Assembly: GCA_947165675.1 (NCBI GenBank)
Contig: CAMVBJ010000001.1
Span: forward strand, 1-64,000
DNA length: 64,000 nucleotides
Source: an uncultured Prevotellaceae bacterium
GTDB taxonomy: Bacteria > Bacteroidota > Bacteroidia > Bacteroidales > Muribaculaceae
Reading direction: 5' to 3'
The notes beneath the pieces are model-generated. The model did no database searches, was not told the origin of the DNA, and saw nothing but the letters and a program-made list of their open reading frames with translations. The position numbers were made by a program, and so were the translations under genes. Shown piece by piece: positions 9,301 through 18,029 of the stretch; within the stretch, counting starts at the first letter, position 1; every line of letters begins with the position of its first letter.

Positions 9301-9556
9301 CCTTAAGATTACGCCCATCCAGGTCATTGTCGCCTATATCCTTGGCTTCGACAAAAAACACGGGCAGATGATCCTTCTCACGCATGATGATATAGTCGGG
9401 CGCACCACATTCAAAGTGAGCTGGCTCATTGGTCACCACCATCGATGGCATTAGGTTCTCTAAAAGGTTTTTCAGGGCTGGGCGATAAGAGTGCTCCCGA
9501 GCCAAACCAGTGCGATACTGCTGATTGATATCGGTGATGTATTGTTTTAAGTCCAT
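6368..9556 (-). CDS. Type ISP-like restriction-modification enzyme (nuclease-methyltransferase-specificity fusion)
   Basis: A single-chain enzyme of about 1062 aa. The N-terminus carries a PD-(D/E)xK nuclease pattern, with PD at residues 53-54 and EAK at 70-72. A helical coupler follows. An N6-adenine methyltransferase domain has motif I DPAMGTGTFLHE (from about 409) and motif IV NPPYS (528-532). The C-terminal 450 residues would be the target-recognition part. It lacks the helicase of full type ISP enzymes such as LlaGI (about 1600 aa), so it behaves more like type IIG. I start at ATG 9556; an earlier in-frame TTG exists at 9577. It sits 17 bases after menD and splits the men operon. The stretch around 7000-7950 is more AT-rich than its flanks, suggesting exchange of the recognition domain. 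Confidence 0.85.
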   Translation of the reverse strand: MDLKQYITDINQQYRTGLAREHSYRPALKNLLENLMPSMVVTNEPAHFECGAPDYIIMREKDHLPVFFVEAKDIGDNDLDGRNLKGHKEQFDRYRQALDYIIFTDYLDFHLYEHGEFVDSVRIAQVKGDKIVAISEAQDKFLGMINHLAGVAIQKITSASRLAKLMAAKARLLARVIEQAVVSDEDKANDGNGNADSLFQLPQDKAFQSGLREQMETFKRVLLHDITPASFADVYAQTIVYGLFAARLNDKTPEDFSRHEALSLIPKTSPFLRNLFQQVVGLDPDPRIEWIIDDLVTAFGATDMRKVLTSYNKDTQREDPMMHFYEDFLAAYNPALRKARGVWYTPQPVVSFIVRAIDEILQRDFGLADGLADYSKIPHTIALEQSQDKRTADRKKHVTQDVFRVQILDPAMGTGTFLHEIIRQIKDKFIGNEGIWKDYVRSYLLPRIYGFEVMMAPYTIAHMKLFLQLKDDVGLSETDFPGLNLLLTNSLEEANKDIDTLFSVWLSNEAKRASIIKRDCPVMVMVGNPPYSISSQNNGNWITNLIADYKKNLNEKNIQPLSDDYIKFIRLAQYYVEKNGEGIVGIISNNSFLDGIIFRQMRRRLLEAFDNIYIINLHGNSKKRETAIDGSKDENVFDIQQGVSINIFVKTGRKAKNSLGHVFYHDIYGLRNYKYETLKSLLFVETPWTNINLEDPYYFFVPKDFSARDDYEKGFKLDQLFTYNVCGFVTSKDKVNVKSTKEEAKILIQDCRNLSIEAFREKYNTGNDTRDWSVERAMADVKENEAIVAPYLYRPFDTKYIVHTGKTNGLVAWPRGRSLDVLLHPQNLGLLVCKQQSSFDFQHVFIVKEAFADKCTNSSQTKEATYVFPLYIKSNKSNPIFEEGDNIIPNFNIEIVEQIEQSLGEKVVSEELFDYIYAVLHSPSYRERYKEFLKIDFPRIPFPATATQYHSLKEKGAELRRLHLMEGLPSLTGVTMPVAGSLRVDCYRWQDGRVYINSEQYFEGVPQSAWQFYIGGYQPAQKWLKDRKGMTLNFEDVKHYEQIIYVLMQTERLMNEIDKIVT
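7101..7139. repeat. Perfect 39-bp palindrome inside the R-M gene
   Basis: Arms of 19 bases (7101-7119 and 7121-7139) are exact inverted copies around a single central A. The sequence is in frame and encodes residues about 807-819 (TNGLVAWPRGRS) of the specificity region. Confidence 0.95.
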
Positions 9557-9573
9557 AGTCTGCACTTGATTTT

Positions 9574-11232
9574 TCAATTGATTAATGAGGCAAGTTGTTG
9601 AATGGCTTGGTTCCAGGCGTGGCGGTCGTGGGGGGCGTCGGTGATGACTTCGAGCAGGCGTGGACGGGTGCTGTCGTCCTGCACGAGCCAGGTGATGCCG
9701 CTGTACAGGTCCTCGCTGCCATGGGCTGCTCGGTATTCCACGCCATGCTGGTCGCAGCAGCCACGGGCATGGGTCATGTGAGCGGCGGCAATCATCTTGT
9801 CACGGGCTGGAGAAGCCTCAAGTCCTGGCAGTTGAGAGAAGATGCCACCACCGCCGTTGTTGAGCAGCAGGATGCGCAGGTTGCCCCGCAGATTGCCATT
9901 CCACAACGCATTTTGATCATAGAAGAAGCTCAAGTCGCCTGTCACGCACAACACACGCTCATCGGTCACCGCGGCACAACCGGCAGCAGCCGAGGTTGAA
10001 CCCTCGATGCCGTTCACTCCACGATTACAGCGGACGTGCTGTCGCGCAAACAGATTGGCCAGGCGAACGGGTTGGCTGTTAGCGAAATGTAGAATTACCG
10101 GGTGACTCCATTCTCGTGCCGACTGCAAGGCCAATTTCACTGCCAACATCTGAGAAAAATCGGGACGCAGGCTATCGAAATGCCAAGCTAATTGATCCAG
10201 ATGCTCATTCCATAGCCGGGCAAAGGGGTTGCCCACAGCGGTGCCAAACAGTTTTTCCAGGACATGTAAAGCCGCCCGGGGAGAACATTGAACCACTTGG
10301 GTCAAGTTGCCAAAGGTATCATGGATAGCCCCGTTCTCACTGACTTGAACCATGGGCACATCAGTCAAGCGACGCAAATAGGCCTTGACGCGCTTGCTCA
10401 CGAGCGTTCCACCCATGTAGATGACAAAATCGGGCTCAAAATCGGGATGATGCTCCACCAGAGGGAGCAACTCGTCAAACGCATGGCCACCGTCGTCTGA
10501 ACCCAACGACTCGACAAGCACAACCAGGTGAGGCACCAGGTGAGTCATGATCTCATGAGTGACCAAGCCGTGAGTCATCTGGCCGATAACCAACATCGGT
10601 TTTTTAGCCGATTTGATGGGCTTCAAAACCTCAAAAAGCGCCATTTCATCGACCCAAACGGCCATTGATGTGATGATGCGCTCGACGGGTAATTCAGGTA
10701 CAGTGAAGTTAAACAACGGCTCGTCATAGGGCACATTGATGTGGACCGGACCCCCGCGACGGACAGCCAGCATCGCCTCATTGACCATGCGGTTACAATG
10801 CCATCGAGTGAGATCATCATGAGGTTCAACCAGGTTGACATCCATCAACGTGAATTGCGACAAGACACCTGGTTGATCAATGGTCTGCCCCATCTGCTGG
10901 CCAATGTGGGCCATGGGACGATCGGCACTGATGATGACCAAAGGTATATTGCGATGAAAAGCCTCGGCCACCGCTGGTGATAAGTTGAGAATAGCTGTCC
11001 CAGAGGTGACCACCACGGCAACAGGCTCACCCAACTGCTCGGCCATGCCCAGAGCAAAGAAGCCGGCACTGCGCTCGTCGGTCACCGGGAAGCACTCCAC
11101 CTGCGGGCACTCGTTGAGGTTGTGCACGATGGGGGCATTGCGCGACCCCGGGCACACCACGGCATGGGTAACGCCGTGACCGAGCATCACGGCACACAGG
11201 ATATTGATATTTTCCTTGTCGCTGTAATTCAT
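9574..11232 (-). CDS. menD: 2-Succinyl-5-enolpyruvyl-6-hydroxy-3-cyclohexene-1-carboxylate synthase
   Basis: A thiamine-diphosphate enzyme that joins isochorismate and 2-oxoglutarate, the first committed step of menaquinone synthesis. The N-terminal VVCPGSRNAPIV and TDERSAGFFALGMA regions and TSGTAILNLSPAVAEA are typical. The ThDP/Mg site is in the C-terminal part (CVTGDLSFFYDQNALWN, LLNNGGGGIF). I start at ATG 11232 (MNYSDKENI), 5 bases after the menF stop; the frame is open upstream only from a TTG. The 552-aa length is normal. Its usual operon partner menB is displaced by the restriction-modification gene. Confidence 0.94.
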   Translation of the reverse strand: MNYSDKENINILCAVMLGHGVTHAVVCPGSRNAPIVHNLNECPQVECFPVTDERSAGFFALGMAEQLGEPVAVVVTSGTAILNLSPAVAEAFHRNIPLVIISADRPMAHIGQQMGQTIDQPGVLSQFTLMDVNLVEPHDDLTRWHCNRMVNEAMLAVRRGGPVHINVPYDEPLFNFTVPELPVERIITSMAVWVDEMALFEVLKPIKSAKKPMLVIGQMTHGLVTHEIMTHLVPHLVVLVESLGSDDGGHAFDELLPLVEHHPDFEPDFVIYMGGTLVSKRVKAYLRRLTDVPMVQVSENGAIHDTFGNLTQVVQCSPRAALHVLEKLFGTAVGNPFARLWNEHLDQLAWHFDSLRPDFSQMLAVKLALQSAREWSHPVILHFANSQPVRLANLFARQHVRCNRGVNGIEGSTSAAAGCAAVTDERVLCVTGDLSFFYDQNALWNGNLRGNLRILLLNNGGGGIFSQLPGLEASPARDKMIAAAHMTHARGCCDQHGVEYRAAHGSEDLYSGITWLVQDDSTRPRLLEVITDAPHDRHAWNQAIQQLASLIN

Positions 11233-11237
11233 GATTA

Positions 11238-12266
11238 TCAATCGATTAGAGATAACATGGCCTGCATCTTGGCAGCGGTTTCATCCCATTCAAGTGCTTC
11301 CTCGCTCTGTGACAAAATTCCACCGCCAGCAAACAAGCGGTAACGGTCGCTGAAGATGCGCATACAGCGCAACGAGACAAACATCGCTGTATCACCATCG
11401 AGATTGATAGGGCCTGAAAAACCACTATAATAGCTGCGGTCAAGACACTCATTATCAAGAATGTAGTGGAAAGCTTCCTGCTTGGGTACGCCACAGACCG
11501 CCGGCGTGGGATGCAGGGTCTCAAGCACGTCGCCGATGTGGACCCCAGCATTGAATGTAAACTTGAAATCGGTGCGAAGGTGCTCCAGAATTCCTGCCTG
11601 GACGGTATAGGGACCATCGATCTGGATATCATTGCTGAATCTATCCAGACAGGACTTGATGTATTGTGCCACATACTGCTGTTCACGCTGATTCTTGTCG
11701 CTCCATTGTGCTGTGGAGTCGGTGATTCGCATGGTGCCAGCCAGAGCCATCGTGTGCCACTGGTCCTCATGGCGTGACAAGAGCACCTCGGGGGTTGCCA
11801 CAAGCCAAGTGCCACACTGTGGAGCCGAAAACAGCGTCACAAAAGCCTCGGGATTGGCCCTGCAAGCCTGTACAAACAGACTCACAGGTTGGGTACCGTT
11901 ATGGGTGACATCGGCACAGCGTGCCAACACCAATTTCTGGATATCGGTTACCGAAAAAGATCGATGAAATCGGGAAAAAACCTCATGATAGGTGTCCCTT
12001 GAAGCCGGCTTCAAGGGAATGTCAGTACCATCGAGATATAGGGGTAAAGAACCCATTGCAGCCACATCGTCAAGGGTGCAATCCTGGACTACATCAGGAT
12101 GCAATAGAACGATGGGTGAACCATCGTTTACAGCAAATGGTGCTATCACAAAACCCGAGTCGTCACCGATGGCCTGAAACGACGACAACGTGACCGGGTC
12201 GCCGTGCTGAACCACCAGCTTGCAACGGCTGGTGTGAGGCAAACGATATAGTGCAAAAGCATCCAC
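11238..12266 (-). CDS. menF: Isochorismate synthase
   Basis: A chorismate-utilising enzyme that converts chorismate to isochorismate for MenD. The C-terminal half carries the family signatures LHPTPAVCGVPKQEA, RSYYSGFSGPINLDG and RLFAGGGILSQSEEALEWDE. At 342 aa it is shorter than the roughly 430-aa E. coli MenF, with a reduced N-terminus as usual in Bacteroidota. The start appears to be GTG at 12266. It lies 18 bases after rdgB and 5 bases before menD, so it is probably read from an upstream promoter together with rdgB. Confidence 0.9.
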   Translation of the reverse strand: MDAFALYRLPHTSRCKLVVQHGDPVTLSSFQAIGDDSGFVIAPFAVNDGSPIVLLHPDVVQDCTLDDVAAMGSLPLYLDGTDIPLKPASRDTYHEVFSRFHRSFSVTDIQKLVLARCADVTHNGTQPVSLFVQACRANPEAFVTLFSAPQCGTWLVATPEVLLSRHEDQWHTMALAGTMRITDSTAQWSDKNQREQQYVAQYIKSCLDRFSNDIQIDGPYTVQAGILEHLRTDFKFTFNAGVHIGDVLETLHPTPAVCGVPKQEAFHYILDNECLDRSYYSGFSGPINLDGDTAMFVSLRCMRIFSDRYRLFAGGGILSQSEEALEWDETAAKMQAMLSLID

Positions 12267-12284
12267 TACTACAACTCAGATTTT

Positions 12285-12875
12285 TCAGTTGTTTTCCTGA
12301 TTCTTGAGAAATTCAATCAAGCGTGCAACAGCGCGGCCACGGTGACTGATGCGGTTCTTGTCCTGGGGCGACATCTGGGCAAAGGTGCTTCCATCACCCT
12401 CAATGGGCCGGAAGATGCTGTCGTAGCCGAAGCCTCCCGTGCCATGGCGCTCGGTGAGGATGATGCCCTCGACCTGTCCTTCAAACATGTGCATTTCATT
12501 GTCTTGCAACAGTGCAATAGCGGTGCGGAAGCGTGCAGTCCTGTCGGTCACTCCCTGCATCTTATCAAGGACCTTGTCAATATTGGCCTCACTGTCATGA
12601 CCAGGGCCTGCATAGCGTGCCGAGTGAACACCCGGTTCACCGCCCAGTGCGTCGATTTCCAGACCCGTGTCGTCGCTGAAGCAGTCGTAGCCATAGTGTT
12701 CCTTGACATAACGAGCCTTCATCTGGGCATTACCCTCGATAAAATCGGCAGTTTCGGGGATATCCTCATGACAACCGATGTCGGCAAGACCTAAAATCTC
12801 GTAACGGTCACCCAGCATCTGACGCAACTCCTGGAGCTTGTGGGCATTGTTGGTTGCAAAAACAATCTTCTTCAT
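12285..12875 (-). CDS. rdgB: Non-canonical purine NTP pyrophosphatase (RdgB/HAM1)
   Basis: Removes ITP, dITP and XTP from the nucleotide pool. The N-terminal FATNNAHKLQEL, the SDDTGLEIDALGGEPGVHSARYAG core and the C-terminal ISHRGRAVARL are all family signatures. I start at ATG 12875 (MKKIVFATNN), giving 196 aa; the reading frame extends seven codons upstream, but only from a TTG. It is followed closely by menF. An AT-rich hairpin repeat separates it from leuS upstream. Confidence 0.94.
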   Translation of the reverse strand: MKKIVFATNNAHKLQELRQMLGDRYEILGLADIGCHEDIPETADFIEGNAQMKARYVKEHYGYDCFSDDTGLEIDALGGEPGVHSARYAGPGHDSEANIDKVLDKMQGVTDRTARFRTAIALLQDNEMHMFEGQVEGIILTERHGTGGFGYDSIFRPIEGDGSTFAQMSPQDKNRISHRGRAVARLIEFLKNQENN

Positions 12876-12900
12876 AAAAAAAACAACTACTTTCAAAAAA

Positions 12901-12980
12901 AAGAAAACAATAAATACAACAAATACAAATAATTAATTGTCAAATAATTAATTGTAATTATTGTATTTATTGTTGTTTAA
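12901..12980. repeat. AT-rich hairpin repeat family, copy 1 (after leuS)
   Basis: AACAATAAATACAACAAATA on the left and the inverted TATTTATTGTTG on the right form a long AT-rich hairpin around AATTAATTG. It directly follows the leuS stop on the minus strand. Related copies are at 32376-32450, 33985-34063 and 39848-39925, each with the same end abutting the 3' end of a minus-strand gene, which fits a terminator role. Confidence 0.7.
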
Positions 12981-12983
12981 TCC

Positions 12984-15755
12984 TCAGACGACGACGTTGA
13001 CAATCTTGCCTGGAACGACAATCACCTTCTTGGGCTGCTTGCCGTCGAGCCAACGCTCGGCACCGGCATCACTCAAGGCGATGCGCTGCACCTCGTCCTG
13101 GGCTGTACCAGCGGCAACCTCGATGTTGTAACGGGGCTTGCCGTTGAACAGGACTGTATATTTAACAGTTGATTCCTTCAAGTAATCCTCGTTCCACGTG
13201 GGCCACTGGGCATCACACACGGTGGTGTCGTGACCCAGCACGTGCCACAGTTCTTCGGCGATGTGAGGAGCGAACGGAGCTAACAGCACGACCAGCGGCT
13301 CATAGATTTCGCGGGCACGGCACTTCATGCTCGTCAACTCGTTGACACAGATCATGAAGGCTGCCACCGACGTGTTGTAGCTGAAGGTCTCGATGTCGCC
13401 GCTCACCTTCTTGATGAGCTTGTGAAGTGACTTGAGCGCCTCGGCACTGGGTTTCTCGTCGGTGAGCTGCATGTTGTCGCCCTTGTAGAAGAGTGCCCAC
13501 AGGCGCTTGAGGAAGCGGTTGACGCCATCGATGCCATTGGTATCCCAGGGCTTGCTGGCCTCGACGGGACCCAGGAACATCTCATAGAGTCGCAACGTGT
13601 CGGCACCGTAGTTGTCCACAATATCATCGGGATTCACCACGTTGAACATCGACTTGGACATCTTCTCGATAGCCCAACCGCAGATGTACTTGCCGTTCTC
13701 AAGAATGAACTCGGCATCCTTGAACTCGGGTCGCCATGCACGGAATTTCTCGATATCGAGCGCGTCCTTATCCACAATATTGACATCTACATGGATGGGA
13801 GTCACGTCATAATCCTTCTTGAGGTTCAACGAGACAAACTTGTTGGTGTCCTTGATGCGGTAAACAAAGTTACTGCGTCCCTGGATCATACCTTGATTGA
13901 CAAGTTTGCGGAAAGGCTCGACCTCGCACACATAACCGTAATCATAGAGGAACTTGTTCCAGAAACGGCTATAAATCAAGTGACCCGTGGCATGCTCGGT
14001 ACCACCCACGTAGAGATCTACCTGACGCCAGTATTCATCGGCCTCACGCGAGACGAGTGCCTCGTCGTTGTGAGGATCCATGTAACGCAGATAGTAGGCC
14101 GATGAACCTGCAAAACCAGGCATGGTGTTCAATTCCAGGGGATAGCCATCGGTAGTTACCCAATTCTTGGCGCGACCCAGGGGTGGTTCTCCTGTCTCGG
14201 TGGGCAAGAACTTATCGACCTCGGGCAACTGCAGTGGCAACTTATCCTCGCCAAGAGGCTGTGGCTGGTTGTTCTCGTCATAATAGATGGGGAACGGTTC
14301 ACCCCAATAACGCTGACGGCTGAAGATGGCATCACGCAATCGATAATTCACCTTAACGTGACCGATGCCCGTTTCCTCGATATACTGTTTGGTCTTGGCA
14401 ATAGCCTCCTTGACCTGCAAGCCATTGAGTTGCAGACGCTCGTTAGACGAGTTGGCCATAATGCCTTCCTTGGCGTCAAAACTCTCTTCGCTGACGTCGG
14501 CACCCTCAATCAAGGGGATGATGGGCAGGTCGAAGTGTTTAGCAAAAGCATAGTCACGGCTGTCATGGGCAGGAACAGCCATGATAGCGCCCGTGCCATA
14601 GCCCGCCAGCACATAGTCACTTATATATATAGGTATATTCTTGCCCGTAATGGGGTTGACCGCATAGCTGCCGGTAAACACACCGCTCACCTTCTTCTCG
14701 ATCATGCGCTCGCGCTCGGTCTTGTGCTTCACCTCATCGAGATAAGCATCGACTGCCTTGCGCTGGTCGGCTGTTACTACATCGTCAACGTAGATACTCT
14801 CGGGAGCCAGAACCATAAAGGTCACACCGAAGATGGTGTCGGCCCTGGTGGTGAAAATCAACAGGCTCTTGTCACTATCGGCAATGGGGAAGGTCATCTC
14901 GGCACCCTCACTGTAACCGATCCAGTTACGCTGGGTTTCCTTGATCGACTCGGTCCACTCGATGGTGTCCAAGTCACGCAGCAGGCGACCGGCATAGGCC
15001 GAGACACGCAAGCACCACTGGCTCATCATCTTCTGCTCGACGGGATAACCGCCACGCACCGACACACCCTCACTCACCTCATCATTGGCCAGCACGGTGC
15101 CCAACTTGGGACACCAGTTCACCATCGTATTGCCCAGGTAAGCAATGCGATAGTTCATGAGCACTTCATTCTTCTGCACCTGGGTCATGGCGTTCCACTG
15201 CTCGGCAGTGAACTCGTCGGTCGAATTGGTGTGTGCATGGCAACCATCAGTACCATGCTTCTCGAAGTGAGCCACCAGCTCATCGATGGGACGAGCCTTA
15301 TCAAGGTCGGTGTTATAATAGCTCTTGAACATCTTCAAGAAAGCCCATTGCGTCCACTTGTAATACTTGGGGTCACAAGTGCGCACTTCCCGGTCCCAAT
15401 CATAGCAGAAACCTATCTTGTCCAACTGCTCACGATAACGGGCGATGTTCTGGTTGGTGGTGATTTCAGGATGTTGACCCGTCTGGATAGCATATTGCTC
15501 GGCGGGAAGACCATAGGCATCATAGCCCATGGGATGCAGCACATTGAACCCCTTCAAGCGCTTGTAGCGGGCATAGATGTCGCTGGCAATGTAGCCCAGG
15601 GGATGTCCCACGTGCAGACCCGCTCCCGACGGATAGGGGAACATGTCAAGCACATAGAATTTGGGACGATTCTTGTCAATTTCGCACTTATAGGTGTGAT
15701 GATCACGCCAATACTGCTGCCACTTTTTCTCTATTTCTTTATAATTATAGTCCAT
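12984..15755 (-). CDS. leuS: Leucyl-tRNA synthetase
   Basis: A class I aminoacyl-tRNA synthetase that charges tRNA-Leu; a tRNA-Leu(CAG) is encoded 12 kb away. The HIGH-type motif is in [16 protein letters not shown], the editing (CP1) domain contains [12 protein letters not shown], and the KMSKS loop is [17 protein letters not shown] start at ATG 15755 ([13 protein letters not shown]), giving 923 aa, the normal length. A longer frame reaches 15857 but has an unrelated N-terminus and would overlap the glutathione peroxidase gene. Confidence 0.97.
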   Translation of the reverse strand: MDYNYKEIEKKWQQYWRDHHTYKCEIDKNRPKFYVLDMFPYPSGAGLHVGHPLGYIASDIYARYKRLKGFNVLHPMGYDAYGLPAEQYAIQTGQHPEITTNQNIARYREQLDKIGFCYDWDREVRTCDPKYYKWTQWAFLKMFKSYYNTDLDKARPIDELVAHFEKHGTDGCHAHTNSTDEFTAEQWNAMTQVQKNEVLMNYRIAYLGNTMVNWCPKLGTVLANDEVSEGVSVRGGYPVEQKMMSQWCLRVSAYAGRLLRDLDTIEWTESIKETQRNWIGYSEGAEMTFPIADSDKSLLIFTTRADTIFGVTFMVLAPESIYVDDVVTADQRKAVDAYLDEVKHKTERERMIEKKVSGVFTGSYAVNPITGKNIPIYISDYVLAGYGTGAIMAVPAHDSRDYAFAKHFDLPIIPLIEGADVSEESFDAKEGIMANSSNERLQLNGLQVKEAIAKTKQYIEETGIGHVKVNYRLRDAIFSRQRYWGEPFPIYYDENNQPQPLGEDKLPLQLPEVDKFLPTETGEPPLGRAKNWVTTDGYPLELNTMPGFAGSSAYYLRYMDPHNDEALVSREADEYWRQVDLYVGGTEHATGHLIYSRFWNKFLYDYGYVCEVEPFRKLVNQGMIQGRSNFVYRIKDTNKFVSLNLKKDYDVTPIHVDVNIVDKDALDIEKFRAWRPEFKDAEFILENGKYICGWAIEKMSKSMFNVVNPDDIVDNYGADTLRLYEMFLGPVEASKPWDTNGIDGVNRFLKRLWALFYKGDNMQLTDEKPSAEALKSLHKLIKKVSGDIETFSYNTSVAAFMICVNELTSMKCRAREIYEPLVVLLAPFAPHIAEELWHVLGHDTTVCDAQWPTWNEDYLKESTVKYTVLFNGKPRYNIEVAAGTAQDEVQRIALSDAGAERWLDGKQPKKVIVVPGKIVNVVV

Positions 15756-15778
15756 TAATGATAGATAAGTATTTATTT

Positions 15779-15807
15779 TGGGACAAAGGGACGGTTCTTT
15801 TGTCCCA
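15779..15807. repeat. REP-like palindrome between gpx and leuS
   Basis: TGGGACAAA (15779-15787) and TTTGTCCCA (15799-15807) form a perfect 9-bp stem, with a GGACGG-containing loop. It resembles short GGGACAAAGGGACGG palindromes scattered through many gut bacterial genomes. There is no convincing T-tract on either strand, so it is not a clear terminator. Confidence 0.6.
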
Positions 15808-15817
15808 CTTTTATAGT

Positions 15818-16423
15818 TTAGAGTAATTTCTTGATGGCTTGTTCGATGACATTGCAATCGGTTGTAGGCTCATAGCGCTCCACAACGTTGCCCTCGCGGT
15901 CGATGAGAAACTTGGTAAAGTTCCACTTGATGTCGGGCTTGCTGGCATAGTCGGGATCAGCCTTGGAAAGCATGTCGTCGAGCAGGGCACCAATCTTGTG
16001 GTCCTTGTCAAATCCCTTGAAACCCTGCTTAGACTTCAAGAAAGTATATAGTGGCGACTCGTTCTCACCATTCACTTCAATTTTCTTGAACTGTGGAAAC
16101 TCGGTGCCATAATTGAGGGTGCAGAACTGATGAATTTCTTCTTCGGTGCCAGGAGCCTGCTCGCCAAACTGGTTGCAGGGAAAATCAAGAATTTCCAGAC
16201 CTTGATCCTTATAGTTCTTGTACAGTGCTTCCAGCTCCTCATATTGAGGGGTGAAACCACAACGGGTAGCGGTGTTGACAATCAGGAGCACCTTTCCCTT
16301 ATATTCAGTAAGCGACACGTCACCATTGCGGCGATCTTTTACAGTAAAATCATATACGTTCTGTGCCATGATGTTGAATACATTTAATATAATTAATAAT
16401 GATAGTAAACTAATCTTTTTCAT
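15818..16423 (-). CDS. Glutathione peroxidase-family thiol peroxidase, exported
   Basis: Reduces peroxides with a cysteine, probably using thioredoxin-like donors since Bacteroidales generally lack glutathione. The catalytic site is [11 protein letters not shown] (Cys55 in place of selenocysteine), followed by [15 protein letters not shown] with the conserved Gln, and [12 protein letters not shown] with the conserved Trp-Asn. A hydrophobic signal peptide ending MAQ (about residues 1-20) places it in the periplasm. The 201-aa length fits the family plus leader. It lies between nadA and leuS on the same strand. Confidence 0.9.
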   Translation of the reverse strand: MKKISLLSLLIILNVFNIMAQNVYDFTVKDRRNGDVSLTEYKGKVLLIVNTATRCGFTPQYEELEALYKNYKDQGLEILDFPCNQFGEQAPGTEEEIHQFCTLNYGTEFPQFKKIEVNGENESPLYTFLKSKQGFKGFDKDHKIGALLDDMLSKADPDYASKPDIKWNFTKFLIDREGNVVERYEPTTDCNVIEQAIKKLL

Positions 16424-16455
16424 ATATACTTAAATTTTTATTTGATGATTATTCT

Positions 16456-17442
16456 TTACTTGATAATACCCAAGTCACGGGATATATCAAGCATGCGCTG
16501 GATGGGACGAACAGCACGCTCGGCTATCTTATCATCGACTGTGATCTCGGGAGCCATAAACTTGAGTGAATTATAGAGTTTCTCGAGCGTGATGAGCTTC
16601 ATGTACTCGCACTCGTTGCAGGCACAGGTGCCGTCCTCGGGCGGAGCGGGAATGAAGGTCTTGTGGGGACAACGACGCTGCATCTCAAAGAGGATGCCAC
16701 TCTCGGTGCACACGATGAACTCCTGACTCTCGTCATCGACAGCAAAATTCAGCAAAGCCTGGGTGGAACCCACCTTGTCGGCCATGATGCGCACGGGCTT
16801 GGGACACTCGGGGTGAACCAGAACCTTGGCACCAGGATGCTCACGCTTGAGGTCGGCGAGCTTGGCGGCACTGAATTTCTCGTGCACGTGGCATGCTCCA
16901 TCCCACAACAGCATTTCACGGCCCGTGATGCTGTTGATGTAGTTACCCAGATTGCGGTCAGGTCCGAAGATGATTTTCTCATCCTGGGGCAGACTGCCTA
17001 CAATTTCCTTGGCATTGGACGAGGTCACCACCACATCGGTCACCGCCTTGACGGCAGCACTGGTGTTGACATAACTGATGACAGTGTGGTCAGGGTGATC
17101 ATTGACAAAACGTTCAAACTCGTCGGCAGGGCAACTATCGGCCAGCGAACAACCAGCGCTCAAGTCGGGCACGATGACCGTTTTGTCGGGGCACAGGATC
17201 TTGGCCGTCTCTCCCATGAAGTGTACACCACACAGGATGATGACCGGCGCATCGGTTTTAGCTGCCAGTTGAGCTAATGCCAGGCTGTCGCCGATGTAGT
17301 CGGCCAGCTGCTGGATTTCCTCACGCTGGTAGTAATGTGCCATGATAACAGCGTTGCGCTCCTTCTTCAAGCGCAAGATTTCTTCTCTCAGGTCGATGCC
17401 CTCCTCGATGGGCTCATCGACATAGCCTTTTTCAACATTCAT
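16456..17442 (-). CDS. nadA: Quinolinate synthase A
   Basis: Condenses iminoaspartate with dihydroxyacetone phosphate to quinolinate in de novo NAD synthesis. MAHYYQREEIQQLADYIGDS, NTSAAVKAVTDVVVTSSNA and the HPECP and TCACNECEYMK cysteine sites of the [4Fe-4S] cluster are visible. The 328-aa length is normal for this branch. nadB and nadC are not adjacent. A TAnnTTTG box lies far upstream (minus strand, 17650-17657), so a long leader of about 200 bases is possible. Confidence 0.95.
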   Translation of the reverse strand: MNVEKGYVDEPIEEGIDLREEILRLKKERNAVIMAHYYQREEIQQLADYIGDSLALAQLAAKTDAPVIILCGVHFMGETAKILCPDKTVIVPDLSAGCSLADSCPADEFERFVNDHPDHTVISYVNTSAAVKAVTDVVVTSSNAKEIVGSLPQDEKIIFGPDRNLGNYINSITGREMLLWDGACHVHEKFSAAKLADLKREHPGAKVLVHPECPKPVRIMADKVGSTQALLNFAVDDESQEFIVCTESGILFEMQRRCPHKTFIPAPPEDGTCACNECEYMKLITLEKLYNSLKFMAPEITVDDKIAERAVRPIQRMLDISRDLGIIK

Positions 17443-17581
17443 ATTATATATTGTTTATTTTTTAATTTCTTAAAAATTTAATTTTAACTACAATAATAAT
17501 GCCTGTTAATTGTGTCGATAACTTTTTGGTCTCTATCGACCGCAGCAGCATGTCAACACCCAGTTGAGAGTTATTGATAGT

Positions 17582-17844
17582 TTATGAACAAGCCTAATTG
17601 CTGTATTATAGCAGTTTTGGCTATTTATTAACAGGGTGTAAACAACCTGCAAAGTTAATAAATATTTGCTGAATTTTCTATTAAAGGTTGTAGAAAACCA
17701 TGTTTAAACCCAAATAAAAATTTAGTGCTAACTTTTTTGGTCAGTACATAAAGAATGATAAGCCAGATGGGTTTGAATTTGTCAAGTATTTTTTATTGTT
17801 TTTTATTGTGTACTTATCAACACTTATTGACATGCTTATTGACA
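17582..17844 (+). other. AT-rich intergenic region with five DnaA-box-like 9-mers
   Basis: Five same-strand TTATnnACA sequences occur at 17582, 17625, 17814, 17824 and 17836, the last three about one helical turn apart; a sixth is at 18579. None is the perfect TTATCCACA. The region (17443-18029) has no gene, is AT-rich, and lies where gene orientation switches from all-minus to mostly-plus. A replication-origin role is only a hypothesis. Confidence 0.3.
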
Positions 17845-17870
17845 ATGTTTTCAAGACTTGATGACAGTGT

Positions 17871-17990
17871 GTTGGCGCGAGCCCTGCGGGGCTAACGCGA
17901 ATTATAGGAAATAGTTTTATTTTCAGCGAAATGACATTAGCGAAATTAGCATTATAAAAAACTTTACAAGGCCAACTCCTATATCGTTCA
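17871..17990 (-). repeat. Dispersed intergenic repeat, copy 2 (reverse orientation)
   Basis: Read on the minus strand it starts AACGATATAGGAGTTGGCC, contains AATTTCGCTAA and ends in a GTTAGCCCCGCAGGGCTCG block, closely parallel to copy 1 at 152-287. It ends just upstream of the trmH-like gene. Confidence 0.65.
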
Positions 17991-18001
17991 CAAATGTTTT
18001 G

Positions 18002-18009
18002 TACCTTTG
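18002..18009 (+). promoter_or_regulatory. -7 box (TACCTTTG) for the TrmH-family gene
   Basis: An exact TAnnTTTG match 21 bases before the ATG at 18030. It supports that start rather than the upstream in-frame codon at 17994, which would lie before the promoter. Confidence 0.7.
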
Positions 18010-18029
18010 TAGTGATAATATTAATAATA

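Noticed and set aside
9557-9577. Start of the R-M gene at TTG 9577 with a 3-base overlap of the menD stop
   Set aside because: ATG 9556 gives the family-like MDLKQYITDIN start; the upstream residues look unrelated.
12220-12260. Fifth copy of the dispersed repeat (AAACGATATAG)
   Set aside because: The match is limited to 11 bases within the menF coding sequence.
13190-13205. parS-like TTCCACGTGGG in leuS
   Set aside because: Only the core matches; outer positions differ and it encodes normal LeuRS residues.
13768-13776. Perfect DnaA box TTATCCACA in leuS
   Set aside because: A single isolated site in coding sequence without a cluster nearby.
14358-15758. 466-aa open frame on the plus strand opposite leuS
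   Set aside because: It is antisense to an unquestionable leuS and has no recognisable domains; long antisense frames are common at this base composition.
15756-15857. N-terminal extension of leuS
   Set aside because: It overlaps the gpx gene end and a palindrome and lacks homology; the ATG at 15755 fits the family.
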